DNA from: an uncultured Prevotella sp.
GTDB lineage: Bacteria; Bacteroidota; Bacteroidia; Bacteroidales; Bacteroidaceae
Reading direction: 5' to 3'
DNA length: 64,000 nt
Assembly: GCA_900770395.1 (NCBI GenBank)
Contig: CAAGKM010000030.1
Span: 248,001-312,000 of the forward strand
The notes under the pieces are model-generated. The model was given only the letters and a program-made list of their open reading frames with translations, had not been told where the DNA came from and did not search any database. Positions 26,074 through 33,753 of this stretch are shown here, in pieces (position 1 is the stretch's first letter; each line of letters opens with the position of its first letter). Position numbers and translations under genes: made by a program.

Positions 26074-26526
26074 ATGAAACACGAATTTCTCTTTAAGATG
26101 AAAAGATTATTTTCCGTAGTCTTATTAGCATTATTTACCGCCATGTTCACAGGTTGCAGCAGTGATGATGAGGAATATATTGGCTGGCGTCCAACGACTG
26201 AGGGATGGTGTAAGGGACCTGATAAGATGGGATGGTTTGATTATACAGCATCCGAAAATTATTTTAGTGGTAAAGTATACGGAACATCTAATGACACAGT
26301 ATCTTTTGTTATAAAGAACATGCCTACATGTTGTGATTTTGTATCATATACTGCTATATATACAATAAATGCAGGATTAAATAAAGGTTATGTCAGAGGC
26401 GACATAATTTATTTTAAATTGAAAAGATTTAAATTTATACCTGTAGATTTGTCTACAGAATTCGGACCTGCTCCTCTTAGTTTTGTTGCAGTTATAGAAA
26501 CAGTAAAACCAACAATGATGATTTAA
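26074..26526 (+). CDS. Small lipoprotein of unknown function, family copy 1
   Basis: 150 residues from ATG 26074; ATG 26098 is an alternative that begins closer to the signal (MKRLFSVVLLALFTAMFTGCSSDDEE, lipid Cys then an acidic stretch that favours surface exposure). I do not recognise the family. It shares with the protein at 26949 the blocks SDDEEYIGW, EGWC.GP, GWF.YTASENYFSG and a C-terminal IIYFKLKRFKFI-like strand, and more weakly with the protein at 26551 (GPDK.GW). A 23-nt stretch is identical in the two genes (26161-26183 and 27039-27061), so the duplication is fairly recent. It is AT-rich compared with the PUL genes on either side. Confidence 0.75.
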   Translation: MKHEFLFKMKRLFSVVLLALFTAMFTGCSSDDEEYIGWRPTTEGWCKGPDKMGWFDYTASENYFSGKVYGTSNDTVSFVIKNMPTCCDFVSYTAIYTINAGLNKGYVRGDIIYFKLKRFKFIPVDLSTEFGPAPLSFVAVIETVKPTMMI

Positions 26527-26550
26527 TCAGTAACTAAAATATGTAAACTT

Positions 26551-26952
26551 ATGAAAAGAGAAATTATATCAAGAACTAAAGTTTTGCTCTTTACGTTTTT
26601 TGCCGTTTTATGCACAACTATTGTCACTGCATGCGGAAGCGACGATGAAGAAGAGCAACAAAATGAGATAGTCACCGGTCCAGACAAGGATGGCTGGTAC
26701 ACATACAAAGACAAGTACAGTATATATGATGGGGAGGTTGTGTTCACCGATGATGCTCAAATCGTTATAGATACAGAAAGTCCGGTTAATTATTATAGAT
26801 TATATTGTATAAATATAACAAAACAAGATTGCGACACGGGAGACAAAGTCAAAATAAAAGTCCTTAGATATAAATACCCTGATTTTTGGACAACGAATCT
26901 TCCTGTAATACATATCGCAGAAGTTGAACTCTTAAACGTTAAGAAGCAATGA
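26551..26952 (+). CDS. Small lipoprotein of unknown function, family copy 2
   Basis: 133 residues, lipoprotein signal ending TTIVTACGSDDEEE. Not recognised. It shares GPDKDGWYTYKD and a GDKVKIKVLRYKY strand with its two neighbours but lacks their EYIGW and TASENYFSG blocks, so it is the most divergent of the three. Its end overlaps the start of the next gene by 4 nt (ATGA), which supports one message and coupled translation. Its codons are AT-rich, like the rest of this insert. Confidence 0.72.
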   Translation: MKREIISRTKVLLFTFFAVLCTTIVTACGSDDEEEQQNEIVTGPDKDGWYTYKDKYSIYDGEVVFTDDAQIVIDTESPVNYYRLYCINITKQDCDTGDKVKIKVLRYKYPDFWTTNLPVIHIAEVELLNVKKQ

Positions 26953-27404
26953 AACAAGCAGTATTGATTAGAAAAATCAGAAGATATGTCACTGCGATAA
27001 CCATGGTTGTATCGGTGATGACAATGGCGGGTTGCGAAAGTGATGATGAGGAATATATTGGTTGGCTTCCAAATCAAGAAGGATGGTGTGAGGGACCTAA
27101 GAATGGATGGTTTACCTACACAGCATCTGAAAATTATTTTAGTGGACAAGTTTATATATCTGTTAGCGATTCAGTTATATTCACATTGAAAGAGCAGCCA
27201 GAATTTTGCAACTTTGACATTGGTGGTCCAGATCACTCACTACTTACAATGTATATTAAAGACAAGCAATTAGCCCAAAAATACACTTCAAATGATATAA
27301 TACATTTTAAAATGAGGAAATTCAGATTTATTAAAAGCGTACTATATAATCCAGGATATGAAATCATGCTTGCATTTGAAGCGGTTGTAGAGGTCTTAGA
27401 TTAA
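26949..27404 (+). CDS. Small lipoprotein of unknown function, family copy 3
   Basis: 151 residues, signal ending VMTMAGCESDDEE. It is a close relative of the protein at 26074: EEYIGWLPNQEGWCEGPKNGWF, then TASENYFSGQVY, then a SNDIIHFKMRKFRFI strand. It overlaps the upstream gene by 4 nt, and the subtilisin-like gene follows 31 nt downstream. The fold is probably a small beta domain held at the outer membrane by its lipid; the function is unknown. Confidence 0.75.
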   Translation: MKQAVLIRKIRRYVTAITMVVSVMTMAGCESDDEEYIGWLPNQEGWCEGPKNGWFTYTASENYFSGQVYISVSDSVIFTLKEQPEFCNFDIGGPDHSLLTMYIKDKQLAQKYTSNDIIHFKMRKFRFIKSVLYNPGYEIMLAFEAVVEVLD

Positions 27405-27435
27405 TAAATGAAAGTCAAAAACAATAAAATATACA

Positions 27436-29289
27436 ATGAAAAGATTTTTTCTTATCTCTCTCTTATTTATATGTTGCATATTATCTTACGCACATAAAGA
27501 TTATAAGAATCAAATTAACGATGACATATATAATTATAATAATGTGTCCTTAAGCAGCACAAAAGTCAGTATTAATACAGAAGCAGCATTGAAAATTTGC
27601 GAAATTGACACTACAATAGTTGTTGCTATAATTGATGACGGCGTTGATTTTAACCATGAGGATTTAGTAGGATGCATATTGGACGGCTATACTGTTGGAT
27701 ATGCTTATGGCAATGGTTCTCCATTAAATCTTGACTATTTATGTTGTAAAGGACATGGTACAGCTTGCGCCGGCATTATTGCAGCATTGAACAATTCGAT
27801 TGGTATAACAGGAATTGCAAGTGGTGTAAAAATTCTACCAATCAATGTACAACCCTATGCTGTAACAGGAGATTCGTTGTTGGGACACGGCACAGGACAT
27901 CAGATTGCAGAGGCTATAAAATGGGCATCTTCTCGGGCTGACATATTGTGTTGTTCTTGGGGATGGAGCAACGAATCTGCAGAAATATCAAACGCAGTAA
28001 AATATGCTATGAAAAATGGGCGCAATGGTAAAGGTAACATTGTTATTGCCGCATCTGGAGATTATAGTAATGTCTTTAGTGACATTTCTTTCCCTGGTAA
28101 TATGGACGGGGTAATAACAGTGGCGAATGTTGATAATTATGGTGTCATTGTTGCATCATGTCAACATGGAAAGTCAATGGATTTAGTTGCACCTGCAGAT
28201 AATATTTTAACGACAGATAGAATGGGTAACTTGGGGTATACATCTGATAATTATTGTCATGTAAGCGGTTCCACAATAGCATGTTCGCAGGTTGCAGGAG
28301 TAACAGCATTGATGTTATCGGCCAATCCACAGCTTACGGGAAGTCAAGTAAGAACAATTCTACAAGAAACAGCAACGGATTTAGGAACAACAGGATTTGA
28401 TACAACCTATGGCTACGGATTGGTAAATGCTGAGGCAGCACTAAAAAAGATTCTTTCATTAGTGAAAATCGAAGGTAAATATATGTTCTGTACATCAGCG
28501 TCGTATAGTATCAGTAACCTTCCTGTTGGGTATGATGTTGAATGGAGTACTTCAAGTAGTATTTGCAGTGTCTCAACTGGGGCAGATTGCAGTAAATGCC
28601 TGGTGACAAAGGAAAATGCGGATGCCCCTTTTTACGGAACATTAACGGCTGTGCTAAAATATAAGGGAGCTGCAGTACATACAATAACGAAGGATATAAT
28701 CTCTCATGGCAAATTCTATGGAACATATAGCCAGACATTAGGTGCTGCAAATCCGCAGGTAGATGTCGTTGTACAGCCTGAAAGACCATATTGGGTTCAG
28801 AAATCAAGCAGGGTAACTATAACTTCTGATAATTTCAGGGAGATGAATATAACCGTGAAAAAAGATGATGAAATTATCGGATTTTCAGACAATGCCAATC
28901 ATGTCTATTTTACTATCCCTTATGAAGCTGATAATTACACTCCTGTATTGATAGAGGGTAAAAGCGATGAGGGGTGCAATGATTTCCGACTTGTTTTCTT
29001 CCCGTTGATTGTCACTTCTGTAAAAGCAACGACAAATGGTGGAATGCTTGAGGTGACACTGTTGTTTGAACAGGAGGGACAACAGCAAAATGCTGCTAAG
29101 GCTGTATATAAAGAATGTCCACAATGGACATTAAATGTTGTCAATGTGTCTACGGGACAGAATGTATTCAGCGGTAAGATTAATGAACCGGTTGCTAATA
29201 TAAACACATGCTCGTGGATACCTGGAGTATATATAGTTTCTGTGCAGACTGGGGATGAGAACTATAATGAGAAAATAGTCATTCAATAA
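27436..29289 (+). CDS. Subtilisin-like (S8) protein with altered active site and type IX secretion domain
   Basis: 617 residues with a signal peptide (MKRFFLISLLFICCILSYA). The S8 fold is clear: VVAIIDDGVDFNHEDL with catalytic Asp D67 and CKGHGTACAGIIAAL with His H107. The oxyanion motif AAGN is replaced by AASGD (D209), and the GTSMA serine motif reads GSTIA, putting threonine T280 where the nucleophilic Ser should be, with S279 just before it. It may be an inactive relative or use an unusual nucleophile. After about residue 345 come beta domains and a type-A type IX C-terminal signal (SWIPGVYIVSVQTGDENYNEKIVIQ region), so it should be exported to the surface or medium. It follows three small lipoproteins in an AT-rich insert. 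Confidence 0.88.
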   Translation: MKRFFLISLLFICCILSYAHKDYKNQINDDIYNYNNVSLSSTKVSINTEAALKICEIDTTIVVAIIDDGVDFNHEDLVGCILDGYTVGYAYGNGSPLNLDYLCCKGHGTACAGIIAALNNSIGITGIASGVKILPINVQPYAVTGDSLLGHGTGHQIAEAIKWASSRADILCCSWGWSNESAEISNAVKYAMKNGRNGKGNIVIAASGDYSNVFSDISFPGNMDGVITVANVDNYGVIVASCQHGKSMDLVAPADNILTTDRMGNLGYTSDNYCHVSGSTIACSQVAGVTALMLSANPQLTGSQVRTILQETATDLGTTGFDTTYGYGLVNAEAALKKILSLVKIEGKYMFCTSASYSISNLPVGYDVEWSTSSSICSVSTGADCSKCLVTKENADAPFYGTLTAVLKYKGAAVHTITKDIISHGKFYGTYSQTLGAANPQVDVVVQPERPYWVQKSSRVTITSDNFREMNITVKKDDEIIGFSDNANHVYFTIPYEADNYTPVLIEGKSDEGCNDFRLVFFPLIVTSVKATTNGGMLEVTLLFEQEGQQQNAAKAVYKECPQWTLNVVNVSTGQNVFSGKINEPVANINTCSWIPGVYIVSVQTGDENYNEKIVIQ

Positions 29290-29337
29290 GGAATAATATT
29301 TTGTAACATGTGAAATTTACAAATCATATAGAAAATA

Positions 29338-29373
29338 AACGCCTAATTTTTTTTTTATTAACATAAAGGCGTT
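29338..29373. promoter_or_regulatory. Inverted repeat overlapping a promoter
   Basis: AACGCCT (29338-29344) and AGGCGTT (29367-29373) flank a 22-nt AT-rich loop containing ten T. The right arm overlaps the -33 box of the GH3 promoter, so it could be an operator, or a terminator for the subtilisin-like gene. Confidence 0.45.
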
Positions 29374-29403
29374 CGGGATATTAAAAGAAAGTTAGTATAT
29401 TTG
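29372..29403 (+). promoter_or_regulatory. Promoter of the second GH3 gene
   Basis: TATATTTG (29396-29403) with TTCG (29372-29375) 20 nt upstream; one mismatch in the -33 box. It gives the downstream GH3 gene its own start, separate from the AT-rich insert. Confidence 0.65.
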
Positions 29404-29432
29404 CACACTAAACGACTAAAAACAAAAGCAAT

Positions 29433-31691
29433 ATGAAAAGAATCACAACCATTGCAGTGGCTGCGCTAACAGCGGCATCGGCATTTGCGCAAAAGCTGCC
29501 GATGAACGAGTATGTTGACCAGCTGATGCAGAAAATGACCGTGGAGGAGAAGATTGGTCAGCTCAATCTTCTGCCCGGCGGCGACATCACCACAGGAGCC
29601 GTAATGAACAGTCCGCTGGCACAGCTCACCGCCGAGGGAAAGCTCGGCGCTGTGCTCAACGTCAAGGGACAGGACAAAATCAGGGAATTGCAGCGCATTG
29701 CTGTGAAGAAGAGCCGCCTGGGCATTCCGCTGCTCATTGGGCAGGACGTGATCCACGGCAACCAGACCGTGTTCCCCATACCTCTGGCGCAGGCTTGCTC
29801 ATGGGACATTGCAGCCATTGAGCAGGGAGCGCGCATAGCCGCCAAGGAGGCCACGGCACAGGGAATAAACTGGGTGTACAGTCCGATGGTTGACATTGCC
29901 ATCGACCCGCGCTGGGGCCGCGTGGCAGAGGGAGCCGGCGAAGACCCGTTCCTCGGCAGCCGCATCGGCGAGGCGCTCGTAAGGGGCTATCAGGGCAACT
30001 ACGGCAAGGAGAATGCCATGGCTTGCGTGAAGCACTTCGCCCTGTATGGTGCCGCCGAGGCAGGGCGCGACTACAACACCGTGGACATGAGCCGCGTGAG
30101 GATGTACAACCAGTATCTTCCTCCCTACAAGGCTGCCGCCGAGGCAGGCGCAGGCTCGTTTATGTCATCGTTCAACGTTGTTGACGGCATTCCTGCCACC
30201 TGCAACCGCTGGCTGCTCACCGACCTGCTGCGCAACGAATGGAAATACGACGGTTTTGTGGTGACCGACTACGGTTCAATCAACGAGGCCATCGTTCACG
30301 GTCTTGGCGACCAGTCAGTAACTTCCGAAATGGCATTGAAGGCTGGCACCGACATGGACATGTGCTCAAACGCCTTCATCGCCCAGCTGAAGAAACTGCT
30401 CGACGAGGGCAGGGTGACAATGGCGGAGATTGACACAGCCTGCCGCCGTGTGCTGGAGGCAAAATACAAGCTCGGACTGTTTGACGACCCCTACCGCTTC
30501 TGCGAGCCGAAGCGCCTGAAGACCGACCTCTACACCGCCGAGCACCGCAAGGCGGCACGCGACATGGCTGCCGAGACCTTTGTGCTGCTTAAGAATGCAA
30601 ACAACCTGCTGCCGCTGAGGAAGCAGGGCAAGATAGCGCTGATAGGTCCGCTTGCCGACAACCGCACGAACATGGTGGGATGCTGGTCGACGGGCGACAC
30701 TCCCGAGCTTTACTCCACTCTGAAGGAGGCTATGGAGCGCGCCGTGGCCGGCAAGGCGCAGGTGCTCTACGCCCAGGGATGCAACATCTACGCCGACGAG
30801 GCAACGCAGAAGGGCGCCACCTTCGGCCGCCCCATCACCCGTGTCGACGATGCCCGGGCAAAGGCAGAGGCTCTCAGCATTGCAGCCGGTGCCGACGTGA
30901 TAGTGTGCGCCATGGGCGAGATGGCTGAGATGAGCGGCGAGAGTTCGTCGCGCGCCGACATATCCTTGCCTCAGGTGCAGATGGAGCTGCTCCGCGCCCT
31001 CGTTGCCACAGGCAAGCCTGTGGTGCTGCTCAACTTCTCGGGCCGTCCCACCCTCATGTCGTGGGAGGCAGAGAATGTGCCCGCCATCCTCAACGTGTGG
31101 TTCGGTGGCTCTGAGGCCGGCGACGCCATCTGCGACGTGCTGTTCGGCGACAAGAGTCCCTCGGGCCGCCTCACAATGACCATGCCGAAGGCTCTCGGCC
31201 AGATTCCAATCTACTACAACCACCTCAACACCGGCCGTCCCGTGCCCGAGGGAGCAAAGGAGTACCGCAAGTATCAGAGCAACTACATCGATGTGCGCAA
31301 CGACCCGCTCTATCCTTTCGGCTACGGACTGTCATACACCACATTTGCCTACAGCGACCTGCATCTTAGCAGCACCAGCATGAATGCCAACGGCAAGGTA
31401 AAGGCCTCAGTGACAGTGACCAACACCGGCAGCCGCGAGGCAGCCGAGGTGGTGCAGCTCTACATCCGCGACATCTTTGCGTCGGTGGTGCGCCCCGTCA
31501 AGGAGCTGAAGGGCTTCGAGCGCATAACATTGAAGGCAGGGGAGAGCCGCAAGGTGGAGTTTGAAATCACCCCCGACCTGCTGAAGTTCTACAACAGCAG
31601 TCTCGACTTTGTGCTTGAGCCGGGCGACTTCGACATCATGGTGGGAGGCAACAGCCGCGACGTGAAGACCGTAAGGCTTACAGTGAAGTAA
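29433..31691 (+). CDS. GH3 family beta-glucosidase, BglX-like
   Basis: 752 residues, signal peptide MKRITTIAVAALTAASAFA. Marks of the BglX type: IGQDVIHGNQTVFPIPL, SPMVDIAIDPRWGRVAEGAGEDPFLGS, CVKHFALYGAAEAGRDY and the nucleophile D279 in FVVTDYGS, followed by the second sandwich domain and an FnIII-like end (ASVTVTNTGSREAAEVVQLYI). It is a periplasmic exo-acting beta-glucosidase. GC and codon use are like the PUL enzymes and unlike the AT-rich genes just before it, which suggests that those were inserted between the two GH3 genes. It has its own promoter at 29372-29403. Confidence 0.94.
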   Translation: MKRITTIAVAALTAASAFAQKLPMNEYVDQLMQKMTVEEKIGQLNLLPGGDITTGAVMNSPLAQLTAEGKLGAVLNVKGQDKIRELQRIAVKKSRLGIPLLIGQDVIHGNQTVFPIPLAQACSWDIAAIEQGARIAAKEATAQGINWVYSPMVDIAIDPRWGRVAEGAGEDPFLGSRIGEALVRGYQGNYGKENAMACVKHFALYGAAEAGRDYNTVDMSRVRMYNQYLPPYKAAAEAGAGSFMSSFNVVDGIPATCNRWLLTDLLRNEWKYDGFVVTDYGSINEAIVHGLGDQSVTSEMALKAGTDMDMCSNAFIAQLKKLLDEGRVTMAEIDTACRRVLEAKYKLGLFDDPYRFCEPKRLKTDLYTAEHRKAARDMAAETFVLLKNANNLLPLRKQGKIALIGPLADNRTNMVGCWSTGDTPELYSTLKEAMERAVAGKAQVLYAQGCNIYADEATQKGATFGRPITRVDDARAKAEALSIAAGADVIVCAMGEMAEMSGESSSRADISLPQVQMELLRALVATGKPVVLLNFSGRPTLMSWEAENVPAILNVWFGGSEAGDAICDVLFGDKSPSGRLTMTMPKALGQIPIYYNHLNTGRPVPEGAKEYRKYQSNYIDVRNDPLYPFGYGLSYTTFAYSDLHLSSTSMNANGKVKASVTVTNTGSREAAEVVQLYIRDIFASVVRPVKELKGFERITLKAGESRKVEFEITPDLLKFYNSSLDFVLEPGDFDIMVGGNSRDVKTVRLTVK

Positions 31692-31706
31692 ATACCGGAA
31701 TCCTGA

Positions 31707-31856
31707 ATTCTGCTGTGGGGATTTAAAAATCTTATGCCTGGATTTCTGTGTTGTCTCTCTATGAGAGACGCATCGTCTCTGGTAGAGAAACGCACCGTCT
31801 CTGGTAGAGAGACGGTTGCTAAATCCCGACGTTATGTTTCTGAATCCCCGCAGCAT
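31707..31856. repeat. Palindromic element with 22-bp repeats at its centre
   Basis: An outer inverted repeat (about 31710-31723, TGCTGTGGGGATT, and 31843-31856, AATCCCCGCAGCA) encloses three 22-nt units starting at 31752, 31774 and 31796. Each unit is itself a hairpin, e.g. CGTCTCT-ggt-AGAGAGACG. No gene is present. This may be a MITE-like or REP-like element, or a complex terminator between converging genes. Confidence 0.7.
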
Positions 31857-31893
31857 ATTTCAGGATGCCGCGAAAAATATCAACACAGTCAGT

Positions 31894-31921
31894 GAGTGGA
31901 AGATGATTTCATCTTCCACTC
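31894..31921. repeat. Perfect 13-bp hairpin with 2-nt loop
   Basis: GAGTGGAAGATGA (31894-31906) and TCATCTTCCACTC (31909-31921). A further partial copy follows at once (31922-31932), and GTGGAAGATGGAAGAT lies nearby (31972-31987). It lies between two convergent genes. Confidence 0.8.
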
Positions 31922-32043
31922 ATCTTCCACTCCTGCAATCGTTTGTTTATCAGTATGTTAAACTGTAAAAAGTGGAAGATGGAAGATAAATCGGCAAAAA
32001 AAAATTTTTCCTGTATACTTAAATGCGGAACTTGTCAGGTTTG

Positions 32044-33021
32044 TCAATGTCCCTTTTTGTGCTTATACAGCTGCCATGAGTTGATTACATTGTGCCACAC
32101 GCTATAGAAACCGCCCACAACGGCGGTGACGGGAGTGAGGAAGGTGTAGCCAAGCCAGATTATGAACACTGTGTTTTTCTGTCCGAATGCCTGACCGCCA
32201 CAGATGCGCTCGCCATTCGCCCCGCCTATGCGTTTGCCTGCCCAAAACTGAAACAGGCAGCAGACGAGCGACACCACGGCAAGACCGAAAAGATACCATA
32301 GGCTGACGGTGCTGTGGACAATACTCTTGGTGGTCACGGCGATGGCAAGAGCCAGTGACACTGCCCAGAGATAGAAGGCAAGATTGGGCACCGACAGTAT
32401 CTTGCTGTGGAACTTAGGCATGAGATAACGCACAAGCCATGCCGCCAACAGGGGCATGACAAGCAGCGGAAACACATGACCCATGATGAGCAGCAGTGCT
32501 GCGATGAAGTTGCTTCCCGGCTGTGGGTGAACCAGTGGCAGGATGGCTGGTGCAAGCAGCGACGTGGCTACGTTTATCATCAGCGTGTAGGTGATGATGC
32601 TTCCGCTGTCACCGCCAAGTTTGTTGGTCACCACGGCGGCTGCGGTGGCTGTAGGGCAAATGAGACAGAGCATGGCGCCCTGAAGCAGCACGCTTGTGCC
32701 CTCATTGTCGCCGAATATTATAGCTGCAGCCGATACCGCGAGAAACAGGGTTATCTGTAAACCGAGCAGGATTACATGCCAATGGCGTGGACGGAGGTCT
32801 TGGGGTGACACCTTGCAGAACGACACAAAGAGCATGATAGCCAGCAGCACAGGCTGTATCACCGATACTGATGCCACACAGGCTGAATGGACAGCCTGAG
32901 GCAGATTTAGCGCCTTGAATACGAAATAGGCTATCACTCCCGCTATCATTGCTATGGGCAGGGTCCAGTCTTTAATAAAGGTTATGATTGCTGATGGTTT
33001 TGTGATATGTGGATGGTGCAT
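32044..33021 (-). CDS. Bile acid:sodium symporter (BASS) family transporter
   Basis: 325 residues, nearly all hydrophobic, with about nine to ten membrane segments. The stretch ICPTATAAAVVTNKLGGD is the family's typical fourth-segment motif, and QNTVFIIWLGYTFLTPVTAV resembles the second conserved crossover region. Characterised relatives carry organic anions, often with sodium. Whether bile acids are the cargo here is not shown; pantoate, glycolate or keto acids are possible in bacteria. The gene is transcribed alone from a clean promoter (33041-33072), divergent from the HAD operon. Confidence 0.85.
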   Translation of the reverse strand: MHHPHITKPSAIITFIKDWTLPIAMIAGVIAYFVFKALNLPQAVHSACVASVSVIQPVLLAIMLFVSFCKVSPQDLRPRHWHVILLGLQITLFLAVSAAAIIFGDNEGTSVLLQGAMLCLICPTATAAAVVTNKLGGDSGSIITYTLMINVATSLLAPAILPLVHPQPGSNFIAALLLIMGHVFPLLVMPLLAAWLVRYLMPKFHSKILSVPNLAFYLWAVSLALAIAVTTKSIVHSTVSLWYLFGLAVVSLVCCLFQFWAGKRIGGANGERICGGQAFGQKNTVFIIWLGYTFLTPVTAVVGGFYSVWHNVINSWQLYKHKKGH

Positions 33022-33040
33022 AACGTCTTTTTTTGAGGTG

Positions 33041-33072
33041 CAAAAGTACTACAAATCTGCTGTACCTCCAAA
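33041..33072 (-). promoter_or_regulatory. Promoter of the BASS transporter gene
   Basis: On the minus strand TTTG, 20-nt spacer, TACTTTTG: a full consensus match. It is back-to-back with the promoter at 33098. Confidence 0.82.
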
Positions 33073-33097
33073 TAATTTTAATTTTTTTGTACTTTCA

Positions 33098-33129
33098 TTT
33101 GGCAATATCGTGGAATTTGTGTACATTTG
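33098..33129 (+). promoter_or_regulatory. Promoter of the HAD-glycosyltransferase operon
   Basis: TTTG (33098-33101), 20-nt spacer, TACATTTG (33122-33129). Transcription starting near 33135 rules out the in-frame ATG at 33127 and supports ATG 33154. Confidence 0.85.
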
Positions 33130-33153
33130 CACCTTTCAAAGGTGACAGGTATT

Positions 33154-33753
33154 ATGAAAAGATTGTATGCATTCGATTTCGATGGAACGCTTACCACAAA
33201 GGATACGCTGCTTGAGTTTATCAAGTTTGCCAAGGGAAGCTGTGCCCTTTACGCTGCGTTTGCTTTGTATCTGCCGCTGCTGGTGCTGATGAAACTGCGG
33301 CTTTATTCAAACTACCGCACAAAGGAGAAGATATTCTCTCACTTGTTCCGTGGCATGACGGTGGAGGATTTCAATGCCGTGTGCCGCCGTTTTGCCGGGG
33401 CAAACGGACAGCGGTTGCTGCGCCCCAAGGCTGTTGAGTATATAAACAAGGTGTCAGCAGACGATGATGCTGCCATGGTCGTTGTGTCGGCAAGTATGGA
33501 GAATTGGGTTGTCCCGTTCTTCGATGGAATGGAGAAAATCAGTGTTATTGGCACAGTGCCCGAAGTTTGCGGCGGAAAAATCACAGGACGTTTCTCCACA
33601 GCCAACTGCTATGGTCTGGAGAAGGTTAGACGGCTGTTGGAGCTTTTCCCCGACCGTGCCAGCTATCATCTCACCGCCTTTGGCGACAGCCGTGGCGACC
33701 GTGAGCTGCTTGCCTTTGCCGACGAGGCACATTATAAACCATTTAGACTATGA
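33154..33753 (+). CDS. HAD superfamily phosphatase (subfamily IB-like)
   Basis: 199 residues from ATG 33154, chosen because the promoter -7 box overlaps the alternative at 33127. HAD motif I is YAFDFDGTLTTKDT, motif II VVSASMENW and the motif IV-like region AFGDSRGDRELL. A hydrophobic cap helix (CALYAAFALYLPLLVLM) suggests contact with the membrane, as in PgpC-type phosphatases or those acting on lipid-linked phosphates. Its stop overlaps the start of the next gene (ATGA), so they are translationally coupled. In an operon with a membrane protein and two glycosyltransferases it may remove a phosphate from a lipid or sugar intermediate. The substrate is unknown. Confidence 0.85.
   Translation: MKRLYAFDFDGTLTTKDTLLEFIKFAKGSCALYAAFALYLPLLVLMKLRLYSNYRTKEKIFSHLFRGMTVEDFNAVCRRFAGANGQRLLRPKAVEYINKVSADDDAAMVVVSASMENWVVPFFDGMEKISVIGTVPEVCGGKITGRFSTANCYGLEKVRRLLELFPDRASYHLTAFGDSRGDRELLAFADEAHYKPFRL

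Noticed and set aside
31752..31815. Possible CRISPR array
   Set aside because: Units abut with no unique spacers, and each is a palindrome.
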